DNA of 64,000 bases from Paenibacillus sp. FSL R7-0345 (GTDB lineage: Bacteria > Bacillota > Bacilli > Paenibacillales > Paenibacillaceae), in contig NZ_CP152002.1 of assembly GCF_038595055.1 (NCBI RefSeq), positions 1,160,501-1,224,500 on the forward strand, written 5' to 3'. The notes beneath the pieces are model-generated. The model did no database searches. It was given only the letters and a program-made list of their open reading frames with translations, and was not told the origin of the DNA. Shown here piece by piece: positions 27,164-36,646 of this stretch. Numbering within the stretch: position 1 is the stretch's first letter; each line of letters begins with the position of its first letter. Both the position numbers and the translations under genes were made by a program.

Positions 27164-27336
27164 AGCTCCTCGATCTTTTTAAGAAAAATGTAATCAAGCC
27201 CAGCTCCGTAAAGCGGGAGATTGAGAACCTGGGCAGAATCCGGGAGGCCTATGAAATGAATGATCTGGAAAGTCTGTTAGACCTGCACCAAAACGGCCTG
27301 GGCAAGAGAGGAGATGATTTACATGGTCATCGTTGA
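27160..27336 (+). CDS. Small hypothetical protein of the holin-like cassette (58 aa)
   Basis: A 58-residue frame starting at GTG, overlapping the stop of the preceding gene by 4 bases, with GAGGAGGT nine bases before it. The product is basic at the N-terminus and helical, with no membrane segment or Cys. I do not recognise a family. The tight packing with both neighbours (14-base overlap with the next start) is the main evidence that it is real. Confidence 0.6.
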   Translation: MKLLDLFKKNVIKPSSVKREIENLGRIREAYEMNDLESLLDLHQNGLGKRGDDLHGHR

Positions 27337-27655
27337 TTTGATTCTTATTACGCTGGAAATAGCTGTTTTTATCGTGTTTGCTGCTTATGTACTGCGGTAC
27401 CGCAAATTTTTTATCGGAAAAGGGCCGAACCGCACGTATAACCTGTATCTCCGGAGTGTATGGATAACGTATTGCACGGTTTCGCTGCTGTGCCTTAACC
27501 TGTTGTGGGGCCGGCTGAATATTGTATTTGGCTATAATATCGACAGCTTGTCCAATACGATCAGAGAACTTGTAATGATTCTGACGCTCATCCTGCTCCT
27601 GTTTGCGGGGCTGATGCATAAGGATCTGTGGGATATCAACGAGAAGGATAACTGA
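27323..27655 (+). CDS. Hypothetical membrane protein of the holin-like cassette (110 aa)
   Basis: A 110-residue protein with three hydrophobic segments (about residues 2-22, 45-65 and 80-98) and a charged C-terminus. ATG 27323 is preceded by AGAGGAG; ATG 27314 is an alternative. It overlaps the preceding small gene. Size and layout resemble small phage or bacteriocin-type membrane proteins, but I do not recognise the family. A terminator follows. Confidence 0.6.
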   Translation: MVIVDLILITLEIAVFIVFAAYVLRYRKFFIGKGPNRTYNLYLRSVWITYCTVSLLCLNLLWGRLNIVFGYNIDSLSNTIRELVMILTLILLLFAGLMHKDLWDINEKDN

Positions 27656-27667
27656 GCGTGAAAATAG

Positions 27668-27705
27668 AGCAGCGGTCCTCCCGGAACAGGAAAACCGCTG
27701 CTTTG
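27668..27705. terminator. Terminator between cassette and convergent SDR gene
   Basis: AGCAGCGGT (27668-27676) pairs with ACCGCTGCT (27694-27702), followed by TTT on the plus strand. Confidence 0.6.
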
Positions 27706-27745
27706 GCTGTATATGGACTTGGCAGCCGGAAGTGAAGCGGCCCTG

Positions 27746-28975
27746 CTACCTGATCTTTTTAATGGTCTCAAGGTACTCTACCAGCTTGTCCCATGTCTTC
27801 GTAATGCCCTGGAGCATGCCCATAGCAAACACTTTTTGCAGGTCGTCAGGGTGGCTGTTCATTCGCCGTAAATGCCTGCGGAACGCAGCCATTACAAGCA
27901 AATGAACCCCGGCTTGCGTGTACTTATAGAGATACCACGGCAGGGAAGGCAGGTAGTCATGAATCGCAATGATGCATTCGCGGCTGCCGGGGAGCTGCAG
28001 AAATTCCAGCCTGCTTTCAGAGGCGAAAATTTGCTTCGTGAGTACACCGCCGGAAATCCGGTAGACAGTGCTTGCAGCGCTGCTCCGCTCCGACAGATAA
28101 GTCAATTCCAGGATTGCACAGCGGCTGCCCCGCAGACAGATACGATGCAGGTTGTCATCGTTATTATCAATACGGATCAGCGGCTTCAGGAGACTGCCCA
28201 GCCATTCAAGATAATAGCGGGCGGTCCAGCCGGCATCCGTATTTCCGGGCAGAACTACGCGCTGGATAGAGCGGACGTCCGGGGCCGGCTTGTGTGTATG
28301 GCCGGCCGGCGGCTTGTCCGGCGCGCCGGGCTGCCTGTCAGGCCGGGTGCCGGCCTCGACCGCAGCAAGCAGCATCCTGCCTGCGTTTGCCAGCTCCGCC
28401 GGAACCGGGTGCGTTCCGGCGGAGCTGGCAGGGAGTCTGGTAGGTATCGTTGTAACAGGCACCCCGTAAGAGCTGAGAATCCGCTCCGTCGCCAGCATGC
28501 TGGCCAGAGAGCTGGCGTGCTGCTTGTGACGGAGATCCCCGGAGTCAAGTCCGTTCAGGCAGACAATGTGCCTGATTCCGTTTGTGCAGGCTGACCGGGC
28601 AAATATATCCGCTTGTATGGCGCTCATGTCGGCAAGGCTTGCCTGTGTCAGCCGGGCCTGCGACATAACAGAATGAGCCAGATAAATAGCATAGTCTGCG
28701 CCTTGCAGCGCTCTAGTGGCAGACTGCAAGGAGAACAGGTCACATTGCCGCCTCTGCATATGCGGGAGCAGATCTGTCTGATCTTTGTACACGTTTCTGC
28801 TATAAGCTCTGTTCCCAGCCAGCACAATGACATCGCAACACTCCATCAGAGACAACAGCAGATCATAATCCATGTATCTGTCTGCACCGGCTATAGCAAT
28901 GACAGGTCTCCAGCCGGGCCTGTTATTCCGGTCAGTGCAGAGTATTATATTATCTGTATTTTTTCCTGAATCCAT
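27746..28975 (-). CDS. YbjT-like Rossmann-fold (atypical SDR) protein
   Basis: A 409-residue protein. The N-terminal 190 residues resemble NmrA/YbjT-type atypical SDRs: VIAIAGAD at the start, then ADYAIYLAHSVMSQARLTQA and GIRHIVCLNGL, equivalent to the VYFLVHSM and LIFLSSL parts of YbjT. A Pro/Gly-rich linker (about 215-245) leads to a C-terminal START-like domain. The dinucleotide-binding GxxGxxG is lost (AGADRYMDY), so NAD(P) binding is doubtful. The ribosome binding site is weak. Function is unknown. Confidence 0.65.
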   Translation of the reverse strand: MDSGKNTDNIILCTDRNNRPGWRPVIAIAGADRYMDYDLLLSLMECCDVIVLAGNRAYSRNVYKDQTDLLPHMQRRQCDLFSLQSATRALQGADYAIYLAHSVMSQARLTQASLADMSAIQADIFARSACTNGIRHIVCLNGLDSGDLRHKQHASSLASMLATERILSSYGVPVTTIPTRLPASSAGTHPVPAELANAGRMLLAAVEAGTRPDRQPGAPDKPPAGHTHKPAPDVRSIQRVVLPGNTDAGWTARYYLEWLGSLLKPLIRIDNNDDNLHRICLRGSRCAILELTYLSERSSAASTVYRISGGVLTKQIFASESRLEFLQLPGSRECIIAIHDYLPSLPWYLYKYTQAGVHLLVMAAFRRHLRRMNSHPDDLQKVFAMGMLQGITKTWDKLVEYLETIKKIR

Positions 28976-29070
28976 CTCTGATCCCTGCTTCCATCCCGAT
29001 ACATTTCAGTTTGCTCCATTATACAGGTCTCAGGGTAAAGCAAACCAGCCGAGCCTAAAGTACTGTCCAT

Positions 29071-29099
29071 TTGGGGCAAAAAAGAGATTCAGCTATAAT
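29071..29099 (+). promoter_or_regulatory. Promoter of the msrA-msrB fusion gene
   Basis: TTGGGG and a perfect TATAAT separated by 17 bases, 44 bases before the start codon. Confidence 0.6.
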
Positions 29100-29142
29100 G
29101 GGTTCATATATTAATTTTTGAACAACTGGGGAGGCAGGCCGG

Positions 29143-30138
29143 ATGAATGAATTACAGCAAGCAGGGCAGCGGCTGGAGCTCGCCACCTTCGCCGGCGGCT
29201 GCTTCTGGTGTATGGTCAAGCCGTTTGACGAGCTGCCGGGGATTGTTTCTGTGGTGTCAGGCTATACCGGCGGGCATACAGAGAACCCGACTTATACCGA
29301 GGTCGGAACGGAGACGACGGGGCATATAGAAGCGGTACAGATTACCTTTGACCCGGGGCTGTTTCCTTACCGGCGGCTCTTGGATCTTTATTGGCAGCTG
29401 ATTGATCCGACAGACCGCGGCGGCCAGTTTATGGACCGCGGGCATTCCTACAAGACGGCTATCTTTGTGCACAGTGCGGAGCAGCAGGCGGAGGCGGAGG
29501 CTTCCAAGGCTGCACTTCAGGCAGAAAAAAGATTCAAGGGACCGGTTGTAACGGAGATTCTGCCGGCGGCAGCGTTCTATCCGGCTGAAGCGGAGCATCA
29601 GGATTACTATAAGTCGCATCCGCTGGATTACAAGCTGTATCTCAAAGGCTCGGGCCGGGATGATTTTCTGCAGCGGCACTGGCAAAGACACAAAGATGAG
29701 GATCAGCTGCGTTCCCGGCTGACAGCTCTGCAATACGAAGTTGTCCGGAACAAGGGTACAGAGCCGGCGTATGACAATGCATATTGGGATGAACACCGTG
29801 ATGGCATCTATACCGATGTGCTGAATGGTGATCCGCTGTTTAGCTCACTGGACAAATTCGATTCCGGCACCGGCTGGCCGTCCTTCACTGCACCGCTTGA
29901 GCCGGGGCTGATCCGCCGTGAGGCAGACTTAAGCGGCGGGACAGCGCGGACTGTGCTGCGGAGCAGGTTAAGCGGAGCATATCTTGGACAGCTGCTGTAT
30001 GACGGCCCGGAGCCCTCGAAGCTTCACTACCGGGTCAATTCGGCAGCGCTGCGTCTTGTCCCTCTGCAAGAGCTTGCAGTGAACGGGCTGGAGCGTTACA
30101 AGACATTGTTTGCGGCAGGCAATGCCGGCCGTGAATAA
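29143..30138 (+). CDS. MsrA-MsrB fusion with a degenerate MsrB domain
   Basis: A 331-residue fusion. The MsrA half (about residues 10-165) has the catalytic Cys20 in GGCFWC and should reduce methionine-S-sulfoxide. The MsrB half (about 190-315) keeps [19 protein letters not shown] and [17 protein letters not shown], but the catalytic Cys of the normal RYCINSA motif is Arg297 (CGG at 30031-30033), and the HLGH motif reads YLGQ. The R-specific activity is therefore probably lost. The frame is intact and the remaining fold motifs are conserved, so this is not a simple pseudogene. GGGAGG precedes the start. Confidence 0.9.
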   Translation: MNELQQAGQRLELATFAGGCFWCMVKPFDELPGIVSVVSGYTGGHTENPTYTEVGTETTGHIEAVQITFDPGLFPYRRLLDLYWQLIDPTDRGGQFMDRGHSYKTAIFVHSAEQQAEAEASKAALQAEKRFKGPVVTEILPAAAFYPAEAEHQDYYKSHPLDYKLYLKGSGRDDFLQRHWQRHKDEDQLRSRLTALQYEVVRNKGTEPAYDNAYWDEHRDGIYTDVLNGDPLFSSLDKFDSGTGWPSFTAPLEPGLIRREADLSGGTARTVLRSRLSGAYLGQLLYDGPEPSKLHYRVNSAALRLVPLQELAVNGLERYKTLFAAGNAGRE

Positions 30139-30187
30139 TCAGCAGCTAAAAGGAAGCCGTCTGACGACGGCACAGGCAAAATATCAG

Positions 30188-30224
30188 GAAACCTGGCCGC
30201 TTATATAGGACCAGGTTTCTTTTT
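30188..30224 (+). terminator. Terminator after the msrA-msrB gene
   Basis: GAAACCTGG (30188-30196) pairs with CCAGGTTTC (30211-30219), followed by five T. Confidence 0.8.
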
Positions 30225-30350
30225 GATCCAGGCAAACTGTAGGCATTGGTTAAAATATGACAAATATTGCGACTTTTCCGGTAGACTTGTGAAATAGGGT
30301 ATAATAGGAGATAAGCATTATTTTTGTGCGTATACTGAAGGAGTGACCCA

Positions 30351-31427
30351 ATGTATACTAATCAGCAAAATGCAGGAGAACGCCTTAAAATGATAGCCGA
30401 GCAGCTTGCAGAAGACGTTACTTTGCGTCAATACGAACGTCAGCCTGATTTAAGGCAGCGCTTTGGTCCTTCCGGGATTGCACGAACCAGACAGGACTCC
30501 CTATATCATTTGCGGTACCTTGCACAAAGCGTGTCGCTGGAAAGTCCGCTTTTGTTCATTAATTATATTATCTGGCTTAAAGTACTGCTCATGCAGTATA
30601 AAATTACGGCTGAGGATCTGCGGATCAATCTGGAATTGATGAAGGATGCCATCAGCACAAAGGTGAAGCCGCCGGATCGAGAGCTGATCCTGAGCTACCT
30701 GGATATGGGCATGTATCATATGCGCGGTGAGGAAAGTGTACCTTCGTTTTTGCAGCCGGACAGGCCGTATTTCCGGGAAGCGGAGCAGTACCTCGGGCTG
30801 CTGCTGGAGGGGCAGCGGCGTCAGGCTGCAGAATTCATAATGAAATTATACGATGACAGCATACCTGTCCAGGATATTTATCTGCACATCTTCCAGCAGA
30901 GCCAGTATGAAATCGGGCGGCTGTGGCAGCTTGGACAAATTACAATAGCCCAGGAGCATTTTTGTACAGCATGCACCCAGAGTATTATCTCCCAGCTCTA
31001 CCCCCGCTGGCTTCAGACGCAGAGCGGCCGCAAAAGGCTGGTGGCAACCGGTGTGGGAGAAGAGCTGCATGAAATCGGCCTGCGGATGCTGACTGATTTT
31101 TTTGAAATGGAGGACTGGAATACCTTCTATTTAGGCTCAAACATGCCTGTGGAAAGCCTGATCCGCTATCTGATGGAGCAGCCTGCCGATCTGCTGGCCG
31201 TTTCGGTTACAATGACCTTTCATGTGTCAGAGGTAGCCCGGCTGATAGAGAAGATCCGCAGTATTAGGGAGCTGGACGGGCTGAAAATTATAGTCGGCGG
31301 AATGCCGTTTAATATAGACGGAGATTTATGGAAAAAGGTTGGCGCAGACGGGTACGCCCCCGATGCCGGGACTGCGCTTGAGGTTGCGGCACAGCTTGTT
31401 CCGGATACCCGGTGCCGGGAGAACTGA
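30351..31427 (+). CDS. B12-binding sensor protein of CarH/light-sensor type, without DNA-binding domain
   Basis: A 358-residue soluble protein. Residues about 50-115 form a helical domain, about 140-215 the helical cap of cobalamin-binding proteins, and about 228-350 the Rossmann B12-binding domain with the lower-ligand His240 in EELHEIG. The cap has W192, nine residues, then E202-H203: the Wx9EH motif of CarH-type adenosylcobalamin photoreceptors. Thermus CarH has a His directly after this Trp (the light-state ligand); here it is Gln193. No MerR domain is present. The hybrid kinase gene starts 21 bases downstream, so the pair probably forms one signalling unit. AAGGAGTGA precedes the ATG. 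Confidence 0.85.
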   Translation: MYTNQQNAGERLKMIAEQLAEDVTLRQYERQPDLRQRFGPSGIARTRQDSLYHLRYLAQSVSLESPLLFINYIIWLKVLLMQYKITAEDLRINLELMKDAISTKVKPPDRELILSYLDMGMYHMRGEESVPSFLQPDRPYFREAEQYLGLLLEGQRRQAAEFIMKLYDDSIPVQDIYLHIFQQSQYEIGRLWQLGQITIAQEHFCTACTQSIISQLYPRWLQTQSGRKRLVATGVGEELHEIGLRMLTDFFEMEDWNTFYLGSNMPVESLIRYLMEQPADLLAVSVTMTFHVSEVARLIEKIRSIRELDGLKIIVGGMPFNIDGDLWKKVGADGYAPDAGTALEVAAQLVPDTRCREN

Positions 31428-31448
31428 TACAGAAGGCGGGATACTACA

Positions 31449-33134
31449 ATGACCGGCAGAGAACAGGAAATCAGCGTTCTGAGAGTAACGATCGAGAATC
31501 TTTCAGAACAGTTAATTGCAGGCAAACACCGGGAAGAACAGGCTTTGTCCGAGTTTTCTGCCATGAACAATGAACTGATTACGATGCACCGGCTACTTGC
31601 CAAGAATAATGCCGAGCTTAAAGCGCTGAAAGAGGAAGCGGAAACTGCGAGCAGGGCAAAAAGCCTGTTTCTGGCAACCGTTAGCCATGAAATCCGGACA
31701 CCGATGAACGGGATCTTGGGCATAACCGAGCTGCTTGAGACAGAAGCCGGTACGGAAGAACAGCAGAATCAACTGCAGGTAATTCGTGAATCAGCACAAT
31801 ATTTGCTGCAGATGATCCGCAATTTGCTCGATTTCTCCAAAATTGAAGCCGGAAAAATGGAAATCAACAGAGTACCCTTCCGCATACAGGAGCTGATTGA
31901 GCATGCGTTAAGGCTGCTCTCACCTGCATCGGCAAAGCGTGAAAATAGCCTAACCTACCGGATTCTGAACGGGGTTGCGGATCAGCTGGAAGGAGACTCA
32001 CCCAAGATTTTGCAGGTGCTCATTAATCTGCTGGGCAATGCGGTGAAGTTTACACAGAACGGGAAAGTTGAGGTTACAGTGAGTCTGGCCGCCGGGGATG
32101 AAGCCAGCCAGCGTCTGCGCTTTGAAGTCCGGGATGAGGGGATTGGCATATCGCCTGAAGATCAGGCATCCCTGTTCCGCCCGTATTCACAGGTAAGCCG
32201 TGATGCAGAGTTGTCTGCTGAGGGAACCGGGCTCGGTTTGTCCATCTGCAAGTCCATGGTGGAGCTGATGGGCGGGACGATTTCGGCCGAAAGTATGCCC
32301 GGAACGGGCTCGGTATTCCGTTTTGAGCTTACGCTGGACAAGCGGGCCAGTCTTCCGGAAACGAAGCCGGCCAGCGGGCCGGGCTTGCCGGAGAGCAGAT
32401 TCAGCACGCTGCCGGTGCTGGTTGCCGAGGACAACGGACTGAACAGCACCGTGCTGCTGCGGCAGCTGCAGAAGCTGGGTGTAACCAACATCCATCTGGT
32501 CGGTAACGGCCAGGAGGCTGTGGAAGCCTGGCAGCAGCAGGAATATGGACTTATTCTGATGGATAGCAGGCTTCCGGTCATGAACGGCCAGGAGGCGGTC
32601 CGCTCCATCCGCCAGCTGGAATCCTCCATGGCAAGGCCGCGGGTTCCGATCATCGGCGTGACCGGGGAGGAAGGTGAGGAGAGCCGCTCGCAATTCATCC
32701 AGGCAGGACTTGATGACTGGACGGTCAAGCCGCTGAGCCTGCAGACACTGGGCAGGCTGCTGGTGAAATGGTACAGCACGGAGCCGTACATTCCTATCCT
32801 GCAGGAGGACACGCTGTCCGGCATCCGGGAGATGGACGGGGAAGACGAGCCTGAGCTGCTGCGCATGCTGGTTGCGATTTTCAAGAAGGATACTCCGCAG
32901 CGCCTGGCTGCCCTGAAGGAAGCTGCAGCCAGGCAGGACCTGCCGGAAATAGCGGCAGCAGCCCACAGCCTGAAATCAGGCAGCCTGAGCATTGGAGCGC
33001 AGTATTTCGCCCATCTGTGCGCCGGGGTGGAGCGCCATGCCAGAGCCGGGGAGTACGATCATACTGTTCAGCTGCTGCCGAAGCTGGAGCCGGCATATGA
33101 TGAAGCTTGCCGGGAGCTGGATAAGCTGCTGTAG
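31449..33134 (+). CDS. Soluble hybrid histidine kinase (HisKA-HATPase-REC-Hpt)
   Basis: A 561-residue protein without membrane segments. A coiled coil (about residues 5-75) leads into HisKA with [12 protein letters not shown] (phospho-His near 79), an HATPase_c domain ([27 protein letters not shown]), a receiver domain (about 315-430, with the phospho-Asp in [13 protein letters not shown]) and a C-terminal Hpt domain ([14 protein letters not shown], about 500-512). It is a complete internal phosphorelay with no sensor domain of its own, so input must come from a partner; the B12-binding protein encoded just upstream is the obvious candidate. The output regulator is not in the window. Confidence 0.9.
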   Translation: MTGREQEISVLRVTIENLSEQLIAGKHREEQALSEFSAMNNELITMHRLLAKNNAELKALKEEAETASRAKSLFLATVSHEIRTPMNGILGITELLETEAGTEEQQNQLQVIRESAQYLLQMIRNLLDFSKIEAGKMEINRVPFRIQELIEHALRLLSPASAKRENSLTYRILNGVADQLEGDSPKILQVLINLLGNAVKFTQNGKVEVTVSLAAGDEASQRLRFEVRDEGIGISPEDQASLFRPYSQVSRDAELSAEGTGLGLSICKSMVELMGGTISAESMPGTGSVFRFELTLDKRASLPETKPASGPGLPESRFSTLPVLVAEDNGLNSTVLLRQLQKLGVTNIHLVGNGQEAVEAWQQQEYGLILMDSRLPVMNGQEAVRSIRQLESSMARPRVPIIGVTGEEGEESRSQFIQAGLDDWTVKPLSLQTLGRLLVKWYSTEPYIPILQEDTLSGIREMDGEDEPELLRMLVAIFKKDTPQRLAALKEAAARQDLPEIAAAAHSLKSGSLSIGAQYFAHLCAGVERHARAGEYDHTVQLLPKLEPAYDEACRELDKLL

Positions 33135-33146
33135 AACGGCTGCAGA

Positions 33147-33186
33147 GAGCAGAAGGTACCGGTTGCCGGGACTTCTGCTCTTTTTG
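33147..33186 (+). terminator. Terminator of the B12-sensor/kinase operon
   Basis: GAGCAGAAG (33147-33155) pairs with CTTCTGCTC (33172-33180), followed by five T. Confidence 0.8.
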
Positions 33187-33263
33187 CTGGACACAATCAT
33201 ATATGGGCGGCAGAGGCATACTATTAAATATGGCAGCATCATGGCCAGAAACGGCGACGAAAT

Positions 33264-33356
33264 CAGACTGCACTTATCAGTAATCAGTAATATTGAAGCC
33301 GGTACCTTTTGCTAGGTATGGGCTTTTTCTATTACGCAGAAGCAGGTGAAGCCCAT
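33264..33356 (+). promoter_or_regulatory. Putative RNA switch in the hutH leader
   Basis: Two hairpins compete. The first (33296-33307 with 33314-33325, one mismatch) is followed by T-rich sequence and looks like a terminator. The second pairs ATGGGCTT (33318-33325) with AAGCCCAT (33349-33356), eight perfect pairs that would enclose the ribosome binding site and cover the hutH start codon. Three CAG triplets lie just upstream (33264, 33278, 33285; the last two four bases apart), faintly like the NAG triplets bound by HutP. No hutP gene is in the window. Confidence 0.45.
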
Positions 33357-34908
33357 GCCGGGAAAAAATAGTACTGCAGTAATTGTCCGCGGCCATTCGC
33401 TGACACTGGAGGAAGTGGTTAAGGTAGCACGTTATCACCATCCGGTGGAGCTGGGGGAGGAGAGCTGCCGGAAGGTGGAGCGGACCCGCAAATATGTGGA
33501 GAGGCTGCTGCTGGAGAAAAAAGTGGTATATGGCCTGACTACAGGCTTTGGCAAGTTCAGCGATACGTACATCTCCCCTGACGATACGCAGCAGCTGCAG
33601 CTTAATCTGATCCGCAGTCACAGCTGCGGAATCGGAGCGCCGCTTCCGGAGGAAACGGTCCGGGCTATCCTGCTGCTGCGGATTAATGCCCTGTCCCTTG
33701 GCTATTCCGGCATCCGCCTGGAGGTGATCTCGCTGATGGCCGCCATGCTGAACCGGGGAGTCGTACCGGTGATCCCGGAAAAGGGCTCGCTTGGCGCCAG
33801 CGGCGACCTGGCCCCGCTGTCGCATATGGCGCTGGTTCTGATCGGCGAAGGCGAAGCGGATTATCAGGGCATCCGCCTGCCGGGGGCAGAGGCGCTGGTG
33901 CAGGCCGGACTTGCGCCGATTGTCCTTGAGGCGAAGGAAGGGCTGGCCCTGATCAATGGCACACAGGTCATGACGGCGGTTGGCGTCCTGGCCTGCTGGG
34001 ATGCCATGCGTCTGGCGGACTGGGCGGACTGCACGGCAGCGCTGACCTGTGAAGCGCTGCTGGCGGTGCGGGACGCCTTTGATCCGGCGGCCCATGCTGT
34101 CCGGCCGCATAAAGGCCAGCAGCAGTCAGCAGGCAACATCCGGCACATGACCGCAGGCAGTACCCTGATGACTAATCAGGGGGAGCGGCGGGTGCAGGAT
34201 GCCTATTCGCTGCGCTGCGCACCTCAGGTGCACGGGGCGAGCCGCGATGCGCTGGCATATATCGCCGGGAGGCTGACCACCGAGATGAACTCGGCCACGG
34301 ATAATCCGCTTATCTTCGCTGATGATGAGCGGGTCATCTCCGGCGGGAATTTCCACGGCCAGCCGGTTGCGCTGCCGATGGACCATCTGGCTGTCTGTGC
34401 GGCAGAGCTGGCCAGCATTGCCGAGCGGAGGATCGAGCGGCTGGTGAATCCGCAGCTGAATGAAGGATTGCCGCCGTTTTTGACTGAAAACGGCGGACTG
34501 CAGTCCGGCTTCATGATCGCCCAGTATACAGCTGCCGCTCTTGTATCGGAGAACAAGTCACACGCCCATCCGGCCAGCGTGGACTCCATACCGTCCTCCG
34601 GCAATCAGGAGGACCATGTCAGCATGGGCACCATCGCCGCCCGCAAAGCGCGGCAAATCGTCGATAATGCATATGGCGTGCTGGCGGTTGAGCTGCTGTG
34701 CGCGGCGCAGGCCGCAGAGTTCCGCGGTCCGCAGCAGCTGGGCAGGGGAACGAAGTGGCTGTATGACCGCTGCCGTGAGCTGGCGGCCCCGTTGACGGAA
34801 GACCGGGTGCTTTCCGGAGATTTTGCAGCTGTTGCAGAGTGGATGAAGCAGCCGGGCGTACTGGACAGATTGTTTGCCCGGGTAACTTTTGGCTCCTGCG
34901 CGGAGTGA
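33355..34908 (+). CDS. hutH: Histidine ammonia-lyase
   Basis: A 517-residue enzyme that deaminates histidine to urocanate. The MIO-forming Ala-Ser-Gly is at residues 148-150 ([14 protein letters not shown]), with [12 protein letters not shown] (about 60) and the NQEDHVSMG motif near residue 420 conserved. ATG 33355 lies five bases after AGGTGA; GTG 33346 is an alternative start. It opens the hut operon, followed by hutU after 46 bases. Confidence 0.95.
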   Translation: MPGKNSTAVIVRGHSLTLEEVVKVARYHHPVELGEESCRKVERTRKYVERLLLEKKVVYGLTTGFGKFSDTYISPDDTQQLQLNLIRSHSCGIGAPLPEETVRAILLLRINALSLGYSGIRLEVISLMAAMLNRGVVPVIPEKGSLGASGDLAPLSHMALVLIGEGEADYQGIRLPGAEALVQAGLAPIVLEAKEGLALINGTQVMTAVGVLACWDAMRLADWADCTAALTCEALLAVRDAFDPAAHAVRPHKGQQQSAGNIRHMTAGSTLMTNQGERRVQDAYSLRCAPQVHGASRDALAYIAGRLTTEMNSATDNPLIFADDERVISGGNFHGQPVALPMDHLAVCAAELASIAERRIERLVNPQLNEGLPPFLTENGGLQSGFMIAQYTAAALVSENKSHAHPASVDSIPSSGNQEDHVSMGTIAARKARQIVDNAYGVLAVELLCAAQAAEFRGPQQLGRGTKWLYDRCRELAAPLTEDRVLSGDFAAVAEWMKQPGVLDRLFARVTFGSCAE

Positions 34909-34954
34909 AGCCGGGGGCGCCGGAAGGATTAAGAAACGGAGGGAAAGCAGTCAT

Positions 34955-36646
34955 ATGAGCCGTAACGAGGAGAGAATCTGCCGCGCTCCGAGAGGGAGCA
35001 AGCTGAATACCAAAGGCTGGACACAGGAAGCTGCGCTGCGGATGCTGATGAACAATCTCGATCCTGAAGTGGCAGAGCATCCGCAGCAGCTGGTTGTCTA
35101 CGGCGGCATCGGCAAAGCGGCCCGCAGCTGGGAAGCTTATGATGTGATTGTCCGGACACTGAAGACACTGGAGAACGACGAGACCCTGCTGATCCAGTCC
35201 GGCAAGCCGGTGGCTGTATTCCGCACCCACCAGGATGCCCCCCGCGTTCTGCTGGCGAATTCCAATCTGGTTCCGGCATGGGCAACCTGGGAGAGCTTCC
35301 ATGAGCTGGACCGCAAGGGCCTGATGATGTACGGGCAGATGACCGCCGGCAGCTGGATCTATATCGGTACTCAGGGCATTGTTCAGGGCACGTATGAGAC
35401 CTTTGCCGAATGTGCCAGACAGCATTTCGGCGGTACCCTGAAAGGAACGATTACGCTTAGCAGCGGCCTGGGGGGCATGGGCGGCGCCCAGCCGCTTGCA
35501 GTGACCATGAACGGCGGAGTGTTCATCGGCATCGAGGTGGACCGGACACGAATCGCGAAGCGGATATCATCCGGGTACTGCGATGTTCAGGCCGGTACGC
35601 TGGAAGAAGCGCTGGCCATGGCGGAAGCAGCCCGCAGCGCGGGCCGTCCGCTCTCTATCGGCCTGCTCGGCAATGCGGCGGAGCTGCTGCCGCAACTAGC
35701 AGCAGGCGGCTTTGTGCCTCATGTCCTGACCGACCAGACCTCCGCCCATGATCCATTGAACGGCTATGTGCCGGCCGGCTTCACGGCTGAAACAGGCCGT
35801 CAGCTGCGCAGCAGCGACCCCCAGGCGTACACTGCTTTGGCCCGGGACAGTATTGCCCGGCATGTTGAGGCGATGCTTGTGCTGCGGCACAAAGGGGCTG
35901 TGACCTTCGATTACGGTAATAATATCCGGCAGGCTGCGTATGATCAGGGCGTCGGCCGGGCCTTTGATTTTCCCGGTTTTGTGCCTGCTTATATCCGCCC
36001 GCAGTTCTGCGAAGGGAAAGGGCCGTTCCGCTGGGTTGCCTTGTCGGGTGATCCGGAGGATATCTATAAAACGGATGCTGCGATTATCCGGGCTTTCCCC
36101 GGGAATGAGGGCCTGCAGCGCTGGATTCGTCTGGCCGGGGAGAAAATCGCCTTCCAGGGCCTGCCGGCCCGGATCTGCTGGCTCGGCTACGGCGAGCGGG
36201 CCGCGTTCGGCAAAATCCTCAACGATATGGTTGCTTCCGGGGAGCTGTCCGCTCCGGTGGTCATCGGCCGGGATCATCTGGACGCCGGCTCCGTGGCCTC
36301 GCCTAACCGGGAGACGGAGCGCATGCTGGACGGCAGCGACGCCGTCTCCGACTGGCCGCTGCTGAATGCGCTGGTCAACACAGCCGCAGGAGCCGGCTGG
36401 GTGTCGCTTCACCACGGGGGCGGAGTGGGGATGGGCTATTCGCAGCATGCCGGAATGGTTGTGGTTGCAGACGGTACGAAGGAGGCGGAGGCCCGGCTTG
36501 AGCGGGTGCTGACAGCAGACCCCGGCATGGGGGTGGTCCGGCATGCAGATGCCGGCTATCCGTTGGCTGCCGAAACCGCCCGGGCTCATGGCATCCAAAT
36601 GCCGATGCTGGACCAGAGGGAGGAGCTGCGGAATGATCCACATTGA
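34955..36646 (+). CDS. hutU: Urocanate hydratase
   Basis: A 563-residue NAD-dependent enzyme giving imidazolonepropionate. It shows [21 protein letters not shown] at the start, the NAD-binding [14 protein letters not shown] (about residues 170-183) and the catalytic [10 protein letters not shown] and [13 protein letters not shown] regions. GAGGG precedes ATG 34955; the longer frame to 34889 overlaps hutH. It overlaps hutI by 14 bases. Confidence 0.96.
   Translation: MSRNEERICRAPRGSKLNTKGWTQEAALRMLMNNLDPEVAEHPQQLVVYGGIGKAARSWEAYDVIVRTLKTLENDETLLIQSGKPVAVFRTHQDAPRVLLANSNLVPAWATWESFHELDRKGLMMYGQMTAGSWIYIGTQGIVQGTYETFAECARQHFGGTLKGTITLSSGLGGMGGAQPLAVTMNGGVFIGIEVDRTRIAKRISSGYCDVQAGTLEEALAMAEAARSAGRPLSIGLLGNAAELLPQLAAGGFVPHVLTDQTSAHDPLNGYVPAGFTAETGRQLRSSDPQAYTALARDSIARHVEAMLVLRHKGAVTFDYGNNIRQAAYDQGVGRAFDFPGFVPAYIRPQFCEGKGPFRWVALSGDPEDIYKTDAAIIRAFPGNEGLQRWIRLAGEKIAFQGLPARICWLGYGERAAFGKILNDMVASGELSAPVVIGRDHLDAGSVASPNRETERMLDGSDAVSDWPLLNALVNTAAGAGWVSLHHGGGVGMGYSQHAGMVVVADGTKEAEARLERVLTADPGMGVVRHADAGYPLAAETARAHGIQMPMLDQREELRNDPH

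Noticed and set aside
30351-31427. Methionine synthase or methylmalonyl mutase B12 subunit
   Set aside because: The Wx9EH cap motif, the lack of other catalytic domains and the adjacent kinase favour a sensor.
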